DNA of 64,000 nucleotides from an uncultured Alphaproteobacteria bacterium (GCA_902576905.1 CACGWW010000007.1:1-64000); one strand, 5' to 3'. Counted from the stretch's first letter, positions 1 through 8,734 are shown. Notes: a model not told the origin generated them from the sequence alone. Program-made: numbers and translations.

Positions 1-12
1 AGCTAACAGTAT

Positions 13-465
13 CTAATCAATCACTTTGTAGGGTTTTGGCGTGAACCATGAGCTATCTTGAGCTATATCATTGTGGTAAAGGGACATTTGCTGAGTTCCT
101 GTGGATACAGTAATGTTATCTTGGATCAACTGGCATTGGGTGAACGCAAAATTCTTTCCCTCGCGAAGTATCGAGGCTTCTGTTATTACCTTGCCAGGTT
201 TGCACGGGTTTAAATACTGTATATTTAATCCTAAAGTTAAGCCGGTAGTGAAGCCTTTATGGATAAGATCAACCACAAAAAACATCGAGGCGTCTAATAT
301 AAAGGAAACAGTTCCGCCATGTGCTATTGTTCCTTTGGTATGGCAAAACTCAATAGGTATATACCAAGCAACTTTTACAGTTTTGTTTTTTATGTTTAGC
401 TCTGTCACGCATGGTTCAAGTTTCTCTTGTATTTTAGCGTATCTAATCTCTGAAGGGTCTGTCAT
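13..465 (-). CDS. PaaI-type hotdog-fold thioesterase
   Basis: A 150-residue single-domain protein of the hotdog thioesterase superfamily, probably a soluble acyl-CoA thioesterase. The family signature HGG lies at residues 49-51 and is followed by a hydrophobic helix with Asp58, the usual layout of PaaI-like enzymes in which this segment lines the CoA site. Length is typical of a one-hotdog subunit. It is divergent from the GDPD gene at 532. Acyl substrate cannot be deduced; a second family member lies at 43755. Confidence 0.75.
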   Translation of the reverse strand: MTDPSEIRYAKIQEKLEPCVTELNIKNKTVKVAWYIPIEFCHTKGTIAHGGTVSFILDASMFFVVDLIHKGFTTGLTLGLNIQYLNPCKPGKVITEASILREGKNFAFTQCQLIQDNITVSTGTQQMSLYHNDIAQDSSWFTPKPYKVID

Positions 466-531
466 CTTTTAACTTCTACTAGTTTTTGTATTACTATCAA
501 ATATGAACATGATAAAAAGAAAAAAACATAA

Positions 532-1311
532 ATGTGCAAGCATATTTTTACACCAATAGCTCATCGAGGAGGCACTGAGGCAGCTTTCGAAAACACCTAT
601 GAAGCGTTCGCTGATGCCTATGGACTAGGATATAGATGGTTCGAAACGGATGTACAAATTTCAAAGGATGGATTTCTATACGCTATTCATGATAGTAATT
701 TAAATAGAATTGTTGGAATTAATATTAATATTAATCAGCTTAACTCAGAGGATTTAGATCAAATATTAATAACCGGCAAACACAGGATTCCCAGGCTTGA
801 TTTATTGCTACGAAAGTTTCATGACGTTACCTTTAACCTGGATGCTAAAAACATAAATGCTGCTAAGGCCCTAGTAAAACTCCTAAATAGTGATAAATCG
901 TTGCAAAACCTTTGTTTGGGTTCGTTTAGCCACAAGACTATAAATTATATGAGAAAGTTTTTGAAAAGAGAGCTCCCAATGTCTTTTAGTCAATGGGAAG
1001 TATTCTCACTGATCTTGGACATTAAATTCAATAAAGACAAGAAATACAATGCTAGCTATCTTCAGATTCCTAAGAGCTATTTGGGTTATAAGCTAATATC
1101 CAAAAAATTATTAGATTACTGCAAAAAAAATGGAATAAAGGTGCATGCTTGGACAATTAATGAAAGAAACGAGATGAATAAGCTTATTGGAATGGGAGTG
1201 GATGGAATAATGACTGACAACTGTCGAACTCTCCTAGATGTAGTGAGGAAATATAAATTCTTCGATAAGAAAATAGTTTTGCATCCCTTTTTAAATGCTC
1301 AAATGTCCTAA
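532..1311 (+). CDS. Glycerophosphodiester phosphodiesterase family protein
   Basis: A 259-residue GDPD TIM-barrel protein that should hydrolyse glycerophosphodiesters to glycerol 3-phosphate and an alcohol. Visible signature elements are HRGG at residues 11-14 followed by an ENT segment, the metal-binding E-x-D at 38-40, HD at 53-54, and a C-terminal HAWTIN strand typical of GDPDs. No signal peptide is present, so a cytoplasmic UgpQ-like role is likely. The ATG at 532 sits directly in front of the barrel's first strand. It may recycle phospholipid head groups for phosphate or glycerol; this is inference. Confidence 0.85.
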   Translation: MCKHIFTPIAHRGGTEAAFENTYEAFADAYGLGYRWFETDVQISKDGFLYAIHDSNLNRIVGINININQLNSEDLDQILITGKHRIPRLDLLLRKFHDVTFNLDAKNINAAKALVKLLNSDKSLQNLCLGSFSHKTINYMRKFLKRELPMSFSQWEVFSLILDIKFNKDKKYNASYLQIPKSYLGYKLISKKLLDYCKKNGIKVHAWTINERNEMNKLIGMGVDGIMTDNCRTLLDVVRKYKFFDKKIVLHPFLNAQMS

Positions 1312-1374
1312 TCCAAATTAAAATAAATAAATTTTTGCACTCTCTAAAATCATAAATAATTTAAAAGAAAAAAT

Positions 1375-2574
1375 ATGTTGCAAACAAAAAATCCTTCGGT
1401 AATCGCTCTCTCCACCGCCTCTGCAGCCTCCGTGACTGGTCTAGCTTTTATCAGTCCTATAATTTTATTAATTAAAAACCATTTCAACGTTAGTTCTAAT
1501 GAGGCCCAGTTGACAATAACTATTTATCTCGTGGCTATTTGTATTTCTCAGATCTTTTGGGGGCCTTTGTCCGATGTAATTGGAAGACGTGTAGTGTTAA
1601 TAATTGGAGCTAGTCTTTTTTCATTAGGTGGAATTTTAGCATCTCTTAATTCAGCTTTTGAAGTATTTGTATTTTTTAGATTTTTGCAGGGAGTTGGTGC
1701 AGCGGCTTGTCTTTCAATGCCAAGAGTAATGTTGACTGAAAGCTATGGAGTAAAAAAAGCAGCAGCTAAAATGTCGACCTTATTAGCTTTTATGGCTATT
1801 TTCCCTATCCTAAGTGCTGCTTTTGGTGGATATATTGGTGAAAATTATGGATGGCAAACAAACTTTTTTACTCTGTTTATCTTTGGTGTCATTGTTTTTT
1901 CACTAAATTATGTGTATTCACCAGAAACAATTAAAAATAAAAAAAAGAGACTTACTTTTAGAACAACATTTCTTGATTTTAGATACTTATTTGGTGAAAT
2001 ATCTTTTCTTTATTTTGCCGGTGTTTCATCCATACAAGCCGCTTTTTTCTTTTCAATGGCTGGTTTTATGCCTTACCAATTCGAACGCTTAGGCGCCTCG
2101 CCGACAGCGTTTGGACTTTGGTTTTCTCTAACTAGTATAGGCTATATAATCGGAAATATTGTTAGTAATAAGTACTCAAGCTGGCTAGGTTTAGAACGGT
2201 TTTCCCTTTTAGGGTGTTTTTGGTGTTTATTATCTATTGCTCTGATGTTTTTGTCTGAAATACCGCAAATTAGTACTCCATTAACACTTGCTTCAGCCTG
2301 TTTTATGTTTGGGTTAGGCAATGGGCTCATATTAGCAAATGTATTAGTTTTAGCACTTTCATCTGTGAAGCAAAAATGCGTTGCTTCTGCAAGTGGACTT
2401 CTAGGTGCTATACAAATGTTTTGTGGCGCAATTCTAGGAAGTTTGATAGTATTTCTAGGGGGAGATAGCGACTTTTCGCTGTCGTTATTTGTTCTTTTTA
2501 TCCTTAGTATATTTTCTATACTATGCTGCTACCGTGGAGGGCTCTCGTCAAAGATCTTAAGATCAAAATGTTAA
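1375..2574 (+). CDS. MFS drug-resistance transporter, Bcr/CflA type
   Basis: A 399-residue 12-TM major facilitator. The motif-A loop GPLSDVIGRR lies between TM2 and TM3 (about residues 62-71), and the overall pattern, including the RFLQGVGAA helix, is that of the Bcr/CflA drug:proton antiporter group. Export substrate is unknown. It stands alone between the GDPD gene and a serine hydrolase on the same strand with gaps of about 60 nt. A second Bcr/CflA-like exporter is encoded at 56487. Confidence 0.8.
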   Translation: MLQTKNPSVIALSTASAASVTGLAFISPIILLIKNHFNVSSNEAQLTITIYLVAICISQIFWGPLSDVIGRRVVLIIGASLFSLGGILASLNSAFEVFVFFRFLQGVGAAACLSMPRVMLTESYGVKKAAAKMSTLLAFMAIFPILSAAFGGYIGENYGWQTNFFTLFIFGVIVFSLNYVYSPETIKNKKKRLTFRTTFLDFRYLFGEISFLYFAGVSSIQAAFFFSMAGFMPYQFERLGASPTAFGLWFSLTSIGYIIGNIVSNKYSSWLGLERFSLLGCFWCLLSIALMFLSEIPQISTPLTLASACFMFGLGNGLILANVLVLALSSVKQKCVASASGLLGAIQMFCGAILGSLIVFLGGDSDFSLSLFVLFILSIFSILCCYRGGLSSKILRSKC

Positions 2575-2632
2575 TTGGTTTGCGATGGAAATCGACAAGG
2601 AATAAATCTAAAATCCTGATAGGGAAAAGACT

Positions 2633-3823
2633 ATGCCGCAATTGAATTTAAATTATGAAAAACTACAAGAGTGGATGGATGATTATGTTGAGAAAAATAA
2701 GTTCAATGGTTGTTCTTTAAGTATAGCAGATATAGAGGGTAACACACTATTAGACATCGCCAGTGGACATGCCGATAAAGAAAAAACTAAAGAATTTAAT
2801 TCTTTATCAATTGTAAGAATTTTCTCAATGACGAAGGCCATTGTCTCAACGTGTTTGCTTCAATTACTTCGTGACAAAAAGATAAATGTCAACGATACAT
2901 TAGACAATTATTTTGATAATTACTCCAATTGTTTTGCTCTTGTAAAAAATGCGAGGAATTTAACGGAGTTAGAAAAAACAAAAGCACCATCTATTTATCA
3001 ATTACTTAATCATACTTCGGGATTATCTTATTTTTTTAATGATGATTTAATTGGGAGGGAATATTTAAAGCAAAATCTTACAGCTACGCCCAATAACGAT
3101 AATCTTTCGGTTTTTGCTGATAAGATATCTATTTTGCCTTTAGCCTTTAAGCCTGGAATTAAATGGAATTATTCCGTCGGGATTGATATTGCTGGGCGAT
3201 TAATTGAGATAATCTCGGGTAAGCCCCTGGATGTTTATATAAAGAAAAATTTATTAGATCTGCTGGATATGAAAGACACTGAATTTTTCCTGCCAAAGAC
3301 AAAAGTTGATCGTTTTGCGGATTGTTTTTTTTACAATGAGATGCATGAAAATTTTTTACCTCTGGTTAAGGAATATGAAAATTTCTATTATCAAAAAAAT
3401 CAAGTAACAAATTTCTCCGGTGGATCAGGACTGTTATCGACAGGTCGTGATTATCTTAAATTTTCAAGTCTTTTGCTTAACGGTGGGAAATATTTTAATA
3501 CAAGGATCTTTGACGACGAAGTTATAAGTAGCATTAGAGTAAATTCATTAAATCGAGATATAGCATCAATTGGGGTAGAAACTTTCGCACAGATGCCAAC
3601 CACAGGCATGGGCCATAGTCTGGCAGGTAGCGTAATTATCAACCCTGATCCAGATTTTCCAAGTAGTCTTGGGGATTTCGGTTGGGGCGGCATGGCAAGT
3701 AATTATTTTTGGATTGATTTTAAAAAAGGCTACACGGCTGTATTTATGACCCAATTGTTGCCCTCTGCTTCTTATCCCAATAGAAAAGAATTAAAAGAAT
3801 TAGTTCATCAGTCTTTGCATTGA
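2633..3823 (+). CDS. Serine hydrolase, class C beta-lactamase-like
   Basis: A 396-residue protein of the beta-lactamase-related (PF00144) serine hydrolase family. The nucleophile motif S-M-T-K is at residues 65-68, the second motif Y-S-V at 180-182, and a C-terminal GWGG-type region follows. There is no signal peptide, which argues against a periplasmic beta-lactamase and for an EstB-like cytoplasmic esterase. Substrate is unknown. A clear intrinsic terminator follows about 100 nt downstream. Confidence 0.75.
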   Translation: MPQLNLNYEKLQEWMDDYVEKNKFNGCSLSIADIEGNTLLDIASGHADKEKTKEFNSLSIVRIFSMTKAIVSTCLLQLLRDKKINVNDTLDNYFDNYSNCFALVKNARNLTELEKTKAPSIYQLLNHTSGLSYFFNDDLIGREYLKQNLTATPNNDNLSVFADKISILPLAFKPGIKWNYSVGIDIAGRLIEIISGKPLDVYIKKNLLDLLDMKDTEFFLPKTKVDRFADCFFYNEMHENFLPLVKEYENFYYQKNQVTNFSGGSGLLSTGRDYLKFSSLLLNGGKYFNTRIFDDEVISSIRVNSLNRDIASIGVETFAQMPTTGMGHSLAGSVIINPDPDFPSSLGDFGWGGMASNYFWIDFKKGYTAVFMTQLLPSASYPNRKELKELVHQSLH

Positions 3824-3924
3824 AAGCATAACGGTATTGCAAAAATGCATGTTGTGATTGTTAGCATCCAGAAGTACAAAATGGCTGTTGCTAACGTCTG
3901 CTAGTAACACTCCTCCCTTCACTG

Positions 3925-3950
3925 GGCCGTATTCATTGCGGCCTTTTTTT
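3925..3950 (+). terminator. Rho-independent terminator
   Basis: GGCCG at 3925-3929 pairs with CGGCC at 3939-3943 across a 9-nt loop, followed directly by seven T (3944-3950). It would end transcription from the serine hydrolase gene. The next reading frame could formally open with TTG at 3949, inside this T tract, which argues for the downstream ATG at 4000 instead. Confidence 0.8.
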
Positions 3951-3999
3951 GTTTAATTATAAGAGTTGTCGTTTAATATGGATTAGATGGGGGTTTCAA

Positions 4000-4161
4000 A
4001 TGTTTAGATTCGTGCTTAAATTACTCGGAGCATCTTTTTTGGTGCTTTGGTGGCTAATATCAGGTTTTTTTAAAAAAATATTAGATATCTTGAAATTAGT
4101 TGCAAGGATTAAGAAAATATTTGTCAATCAAAAAGAAAATTCTAAAAGGGGAGATACATGA
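4000..4161 (+). CDS. Small membrane protein
   Basis: A 53-residue protein with one hydrophobic segment (about residues 4-22, rich in L, F, W) followed by a Lys-rich tail, suggesting a single-pass inner membrane protein with a cytoplasmic basic C-terminus. I chose the ATG at 4000 because it has a G-rich ribosome binding site about 7 nt upstream, whereas an upstream TTG (3949) lies inside a terminator. Its stop overlaps the start of the acyl-CoA dehydrogenase (ATGATGA), implying translational coupling. Family not recognised. Confidence 0.5.
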   Translation: MFRFVLKLLGASFLVLWWLISGFFKKILDILKLVARIKKIFVNQKENSKRGDT

Positions 4162-5331
4162 TGAAAGATATAAATTTCAAACAGTCTGAGGATGCATTAT
4201 TTCTCGAAGAAGAACACATTATTTTAAAAGAACAGATAAAAAAATTCGTTGAAAATGAAGTAAAACCGAAAGCCAAAAAATGGGAGGTGGATGGCTTTAT
4301 ACCAAGAGAAGTTTTCAAAAAAATGGGAGCTTTAGGGTTTTTTGGGTATAACTTATCCTACCGAATTTGGTGGATCGGAAATGGATGTTCGCGGTAGTGT
4401 GGTTTTTGCTGAAGAACTTGGCAAGTCAACATTTTCTGGCTTTGCAATAGCTTCCTTAGTGCATACTGATATGGCTTCAGTTCATTTATTAAATGCCGGA
4501 AATATTGAGCAAAAGGAAAAGTATCTTGCCGACATAATTTTAGGAAATAAAATTTCTTGCGTTGCGGTTACAGAACCACATGCTGGGTCTGATGTAAAAA
4601 ATATAAGAACGAAGGCTCAAAAAGTCGGAAGTAAATATATCATCAATGGATCGAAAATTTTTATTACGAATGGAGTTCATGCTGATATCTATTTTGTTGC
4701 AGCAAAAACTAGTGATGGATTGCAGCAATCAAGTAATATAACAATGTTTATTGTAAGAAAGAATAACCCGGGGCTGATTATAAATAAGCAGTTAGATAAG
4801 CACGGGTGGAGGTGTTCAGATACTGCGGAACTATTTTTTCAGGACTGTGAGGTAGAGGAAGCCGATGTGCTAGGGACGCTAAATAAAGGCTTTTACGCAA
4901 TTATGCAAAACTTTCAGAATGAGAGATTAGTTATGGGTTCAATGGCTATGGGTGAGGCACAAGCTGCTATTGATACCACTGTAGATTATGTTAAAAATAG
5001 AGATGCTTTTGGTGGGAAGTTATGGGAAAAACAGACGGTTAGACACAAGCTTGCGGAACTCCAATCAAAAGTGACTGCTGCACGCTACATGGTATATGGT
5101 GTTGCCAATAAAGTCAGGCTTGGGATCGATGTGATAAAAGAAGTATCAATGATTAAAGTTCTTTGTGGAGAGCTAGTTAACGAAGTAATGTATGCTTGTC
5201 TTCAGTTACACGGTGGAACCGGATACATGACGGGGACGGATATCGAAAGATTAACTAGAGATGCTAGAGCGCAGTCGATTGGAGGAGGTGCTACCGAGGT
5301 TATGTTGGAAGAGGTAGCCAAGCGTATGTAG
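4158..5331 (+). pseudogene. Acyl-CoA dehydrogenase, broken by +1 frameshift
   Basis: A flavin-dependent acyl-CoA dehydrogenase of about 390 residues split into two frames. The N-terminal helical part reads from 4158 to about 4340, then the frame switches at a run of six T (4338-4343). With five T the join reads ALGF-LGITYPTEFGG, the expected family sequence. The rest is intact: the AVTEPHAGSD FAD-binding segment, the WITNG-like FITNG segment, and a C-terminal QLHGGTGYM segment. The normal role would be alpha,beta-dehydrogenation of an acyl-CoA. Either a one-base homopolymer error in the sequence or a recent real mutation. The neighbouring crotonase on the opposite strand could act on the same acyl-CoA class. 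Confidence 0.85.
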
Positions 5332-5346
5332 CAGAGTCATATTGGT

Positions 5347-6108
5347 TTATTTGAAGAATTTCCCTTTTAGGTTTCCATAAGCTAAACTAAAAATATCTTG
5401 ATCATTGTAAGAAGTGGCTTTAGCAAGTGCATTCGAATGATTGTTTACGCTCTCTTTAGTCAAGATAAAAGGCAAACGTGGCATTTTTGTTGCTTTTTCA
5501 GCGAGTTTAATTGTTTCCAGCTCGAGTTTGCTTGTACTTAAATAGCTGTCGATTAGCCCCCAATCTTTGGCGGTTGAAGAGTTTAGTTTTTCTGCCACTA
5601 GCAGAAGCCTTTTTGTTTTTGCAGGACCCAATAAAGCAATTAACCTAGGTACTGATCCCCAGCTCATATTTAACCCTCTCTCAACTTCCGGTACATAAAA
5701 TTTTGCTGCCGTTTCAGCAAGTCTCAAGTCACATGAGATAGCAAGAGCAACTCCACCTCCCACGCACCATCCCGTAATTTTACATACGGTTAGACAGCTA
5801 AGCTTTTCCCACGCATCACACATGATCTTTCCAAGTTGGAAGTAATTTCTGTTCTCTTCAAAACCAAGTTTTTTAAGCCTTAAAAACTCTTTATCCTTTA
5901 AATCAAAGCCAAAAGAAAAATTTTGTTTGCCTCCAGACAAAATGATTGCCATCAAATTATTATTTTTGCCTAGATTGTTGGCAACCTCTGTTAGCTTCCG
6001 AATAACATCCAGCGACAAAAGATTTGAATGCTTTCCGCTATCAAATGAAACAGAGACTATTTTATCTGTTATAAACTCAACGTTAACCATCAATTCGATA
6101 ATAAACAT
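5347..6108 (-). CDS. Enoyl-CoA hydratase/isomerase family protein
   Basis: A 253-residue crotonase-fold protein. The two oxyanion-hole segments are visible: G-G-K-Q-N-F-S-F-G near residue 60, and a GGGVALAI helix start near 120. The first catalytic Glu position of true hydratases is not clearly filled, while a Glu is present in the later PEVERG segment, so the exact reaction (hydratase, isomerase or other) is open. It converges with the acyl-CoA dehydrogenase gene with only 15 nt between them. A second ATG seven residues in is an equally plausible start. Confidence 0.75.
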   Translation of the reverse strand: MFIIELMVNVEFITDKIVSVSFDSGKHSNLLSLDVIRKLTEVANNLGKNNNLMAIILSGGKQNFSFGFDLKDKEFLRLKKLGFEENRNYFQLGKIMCDAWEKLSCLTVCKITGWCVGGGVALAISCDLRLAETAAKFYVPEVERGLNMSWGSVPRLIALLGPAKTKRLLLVAEKLNSSTAKDWGLIDSYLSTSKLELETIKLAEKATKMPRLPFILTKESVNNHSNALAKATSYNDQDIFSLAYGNLKGKFFK

Positions 6109-6256
6109 TTTTTCAGATAAATAAATTATATTTGACCATTAGATTTTATAATCTGACTTTAAATTTTAGGTTTAATAAATTAAGCCTCTTAATAAAAATA
6201 AATAATCGATAGCTTTCTCGTTTTGTTGGTGTATCCTTTGGAAAAAGAGGTTTCTT

Positions 6257-7051
6257 ATGGACGTGATATTTCATGGTGTGCGAGGATCAACTCCTACTGC
6301 TGACCAAAATTTTTTAAAGTATGGCGGAAGCACGACCTGCACTGAAATACTTCATGAACAATTTCAAATTATTTTTGATGCTGGAACAGGCTTTCAAAAT
6401 GTAACGATACTAAAAGATCGTCCCACATATTTGATTTTCTCTCATTTTCATTATGACCATATTCAAGGCTTGCCTTTCAATCATCAGATTTTTGACCCCT
6501 CCAATAAAGTAACAATTTCTTCTGGGCTAGTAAAAGCAAATGAGTTGAGAGAAGTGTTTGTAAGAGCTTTCCAACCGATGTATTTTCCAATTCCACTGGT
6601 AGACACTCTAAAAAATTTAAAGTTTGTGGAATTTGATTTGATTATGGCTGATCTTGAGCATCTATGTTGTTTAAGTACCATAGAGTTAAATCACCCGGGG
6701 GGAGCTGCCGGATATATTGTTGAAAAAGATAAGAAAAAAGTATGTGTTTTTCTTGATCACGAGTATGGGCAGGAACCACTTATTGATGATCAGCTTATTA
6801 GTAGCGCTACAGATAGTGACCTAGTTGTATGGGATGGAATGTTTTTAGATGAAGAACTTCCGCCCAAAAAAGGCTGGGGACATTCTAGTATTGAGCAGGG
6901 AATTACTTTCTCCGAAAAAACTGCCTGCAAAAACTTAGCCATAGCCCATCATGCGCCAAGTAGAAGTGACGAGCAACTTAACGAGCACTCTAATAATTTA
7001 TCAAGCGACAAGGTTTTTTTTGCCCATCAGGGCTTGTCCCACTCGGTGTGA
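6257..7051 (+). CDS. MBL-fold metallo-hydrolase
   Basis: A 264-residue metallo-beta-lactamase fold hydrolase. The metal-binding signature H-x-H-x-D-H is at residues 63-68 (His63, His65, Asp67, His68), with further ligands in LDHEYG and AHHAPS segments. The N-terminus (GVRGSTPT, then GGSTTC) resembles phosphoribosyl 1,2-cyclic phosphate phosphodiesterase-like MBL proteins, so a cyclic phosphodiesterase role is plausible but unproven. It is followed 13 nt later by a cyclic-nucleotide-binding-domain protein, suggesting both act in one signalling or nucleotide-processing function. Confidence 0.7.
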   Translation: MDVIFHGVRGSTPTADQNFLKYGGSTTCTEILHEQFQIIFDAGTGFQNVTILKDRPTYLIFSHFHYDHIQGLPFNHQIFDPSNKVTISSGLVKANELREVFVRAFQPMYFPIPLVDTLKNLKFVEFDLIMADLEHLCCLSTIELNHPGGAAGYIVEKDKKKVCVFLDHEYGQEPLIDDQLISSATDSDLVVWDGMFLDEELPPKKGWGHSSIEQGITFSEKTACKNLAIAHHAPSRSDEQLNEHSNNLSSDKVFFAHQGLSHSV

Positions 7052-7064
7052 AATAAGTAATAAG

Positions 7065-7403
7065 ATGAAAAAATTAGATTATAAGGCCGGTCAATATATT
7101 TTCAAAGCAGGAGATAAAGGCAAAGAAATCTTTTTACTCATGTCAGGAGATGTTGGTATTTTTTTGCCAACAAATGATACCAAGGATCCAAATTTTAAAG
7201 TTGGAGAGAATGAGGTTTTTGGAGAAATGGGCGTTATTGAACACAAACCCAGAATGGCTAGTGCACGCTGTATGTCAGATGCCACTGTAATTGCCTTGTC
7301 TGAAAGTGAATTTGAAGCAAGAGTTGAGAAAGCAGATCCTTTTATCAGAGCCCTCTTAAGAATACTCTCTCAGACAGTAAGAAATTTGCAGGATAAAAAA
7401 TGA
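7065..7403 (+). CDS. Cyclic-nucleotide-binding-domain protein
   Basis: A 112-residue protein consisting only of a CRP/cNMP-binding beta-barrel (KAGQYIFKAGDKGKEIFLLMSGDVGIF, GEMGVIE, ending in a helix). There is no DNA-binding domain, so it is not a transcription factor of the CRP type. The ATG at 7065 is the start that leaves a whole cNMP fold; the frame is open further upstream into the MBL gene. It is probably translated with the MBL hydrolase before it, and its stop overlaps the next start (ATGA). Ligand unknown. Confidence 0.7.
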   Translation: MKKLDYKAGQYIFKAGDKGKEIFLLMSGDVGIFLPTNDTKDPNFKVGENEVFGEMGVIEHKPRMASARCMSDATVIALSESEFEARVEKADPFIRALLRILSQTVRNLQDKK

Positions 7404-7609
7404 TTTTTAAAAATGCTGGGAGAATAATTTTATTTACTATTTTCATACCGTTAATATTTGTTGGTTGTCAGTCAACCGTAGACCAGCTTACTATTTCTAC
7501 TTGTAAGGCGGTAGAAACAAATGTTGCGAAATGCAGTCAGCTGATAGCTGATGATATTTCTGATAAAAATGCAAATACACTGTCGGCCGTCAACGAGGGT
7601 GACTTGTAA
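7400..7609 (+). CDS. Small putative lipoprotein
   Basis: A 69-residue protein with a basic start, a hydrophobic stretch at residues 9-21 and a lipobox-like F-V-G-C with Cys23, followed by a short polar tail. This indicates an exported, possibly lipidated protein; the Phe at lipobox position -3 is atypical. Its ATG overlaps the preceding stop by 4 nt. No family recognised. Confidence 0.5.
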   Translation: MIFKNAGRIILFTIFIPLIFVGCQSTVDQLTISTCKAVETNVAKCSQLIADDISDKNANTLSAVNEGDL

Positions 7610-7619
7610 ATTTCAGTTC

Positions 7620-8033
7620 ATGAATATTATAGAGCAATTAAGTTTTAAGACTGATGGGTATCAAATTGTAAATATCACCGAGAACATTCAGGAGTTAGTT
7701 CAACGCCATGAATTTAAAAAAGGTTTGGTGAATTTATCGATTTTGCACACAAGTGCATCTCTCACCGTTCAAGAGAATGCATCCAAAGATGTTTTAAAAG
7801 ATATAAGTGCTTTTTTAAGTAATTTAGCACCAGAATCTGCAAATTATCTTCATGACGTAGAGGGAGCAGACGATATGCCTGCGCATTTAAAAACATTGAT
7901 TACAAATACTAACTTAACGGTGTCTGTAGTTTCAAATAAATTGGTGCTTGGGGTCTGGCAGGGAATATATCTGTGCGAGTGGCGCAAGTTTGGTCGAACT
8001 AGATCTATAATCGTTCACTTGCTAGGTGAATAG
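7620..8033 (+). CDS. YjbQ/UPF0047 family protein
   Basis: A 137-residue protein of the YjbQ (UPF0047) family, annotated elsewhere as secondary thiamine-phosphate synthase enzyme. Conserved family segments are visible: LHTSASLTVQEN near residue 42, H-D-V-E-G-A-D-D-M-P-A-H near 80, and G-V-W-Q-G-I-Y-L-C-E near 113. I start at the ATG at 7620; the frame is open earlier but overlaps the lipoprotein gene. It closes the MBL/cNMP/lipoprotein run with an 11-nt gap. In vivo role of the family remains poorly defined. Confidence 0.85.
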   Translation: MNIIEQLSFKTDGYQIVNITENIQELVQRHEFKKGLVNLSILHTSASLTVQENASKDVLKDISAFLSNLAPESANYLHDVEGADDMPAHLKTLITNTNLTVSVVSNKLVLGVWQGIYLCEWRKFGRTRSIIVHLLGE

Positions 8034-8065
8034 AAAGATAATAATAAAACCAACCTAGAAAAAAC

Positions 8066-8104
8066 TTGACAATATGGATAGACATAATAGGAATATGTCA
8101 TAAT
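8066..8104 (+). promoter_or_regulatory. Candidate rplU promoter with operator-like dyad
   Basis: A perfect -35 hexamer TTGACA lies at 8066-8071, 48 nt before the rplU ATG. Where a -10 should be, a weak AT-rich element overlaps a dyad: GACATA at 8081-8086 and TATGTC at 8094-8099, separated by 7 nt. The dyad could be a repressor or activator site. No -10 hexamer matches well at 17 nt, so the call is tentative. Confidence 0.35.
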
Positions 8105-8118
8105 TTTGAAAGTAGAAA

Positions 8119-8703
8119 ATGTACGCAATTATAGAAACCGGCGGTAAACAGTACAAGGTACAAAAAAACGATATTTTGGCGGTAGAAAAGCTGTCTGCCA
8201 AAGGTGGAGATAAAGTACAGTTTAACACGGTACTTTTAACCGGAGGAGAACAAGTCAAAGTGGGTGACCCTTTGGTCAAAGGAGCAGGGGTTCAGGCTAC
8301 CGTTATCAATCAAATAAAAGACAAGAAAGTTATCTCATTCGTTAAGAGACGTAGGAAAAGTTCCTCTAAGAGTAAGAAAGGCCATAGACAACAAATAACC
8401 CTACTAAAAATAACCGATATATTGGAGTCCGGGGCTGATAAAACCAATATTCAAGAGGCAAAGTCTGGAAAAGGTCTTAAAATTGACTATTCTGCAAAAG
8501 TAAATATCAGTAACAAGGCTGAAAAGGTTATAGAGTCGGTGAAGGCCAAGCCAGCAAAAAAGACACCGGTGAAAAAAGAGCCAAAAGCACAAAAAGAAAC
8601 TAAGGCAGTGAAAACAGCTAGTATGGCCGCAGATAAGAAAAAAAAGGACACTACTAAAAAGTCAACCGCGGTTAAAAAGGAAGTAAAGAAAAAATCACCT
8701 TAG
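8119..8703 (+). CDS. rplU: 50S ribosomal protein L21, extended
   Basis: Residues 1-103 are a normal bacterial L21 (start MYAIIETGGKQYKVQ, then the basic FVKRRRKSSSKSKKGHRQ segment that contacts 23S rRNA). Residues of about 104-194 form a low-complexity Lys/Ala/Thr/Val tail with repeated KKxx units, roughly doubling the usual length. Long basic L21 tails are common in alphaproteobacteria. A hairpin overlapping the stop codon separates it from rpmA. Confidence 0.95.
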   Translation: MYAIIETGGKQYKVQKNDILAVEKLSAKGGDKVQFNTVLLTGGEQVKVGDPLVKGAGVQATVINQIKDKKVISFVKRRRKSSSKSKKGHRQQITLLKITDILESGADKTNIQEAKSGKGLKIDYSAKVNISNKAEKVIESVKAKPAKKTPVKKEPKAQKETKAVKTASMAADKKKKDTTKKSTAVKKEVKKKSP

Positions 8704-8720
8704 GCTGAGGCCAGGTGATT
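8693..8720 (+). promoter_or_regulatory. Intercistronic hairpin between rplU and rpmA
   Basis: AATCACCT (8693-8700, last codons of rplU) is perfectly complementary to AGGTGATT (8713-8720), giving an 8-bp stem with a 12-nt loop that contains the rplU stop region. No T tract follows, so it is not an intrinsic terminator. It ends 3 nt before the rpmA ribosome binding site AGGAGA, so it may be an RNA-processing or translation-tuning element. Confidence 0.55.
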
Positions 8721-8734
8721 ATTAGGAGAACGTC

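Noticed and set aside
101-472. Plus-strand 123-aa frame at the window start
   Set aside because: It is antisense to the hotdog thioesterase gene and has no protein-like motif.
3860-3895. GTTAGCA/TGCTAAC inverted repeat after the serine hydrolase gene
   Set aside because: Only 7 bp with a 22-nt loop and no link to other copies; the real terminator lies just downstream.
3949-3999. TTG start giving the small membrane protein a longer N-terminus
   Set aside because: The TTG lies in the T tract of an intrinsic terminator; the ATG at 4000 has a good ribosome binding site.
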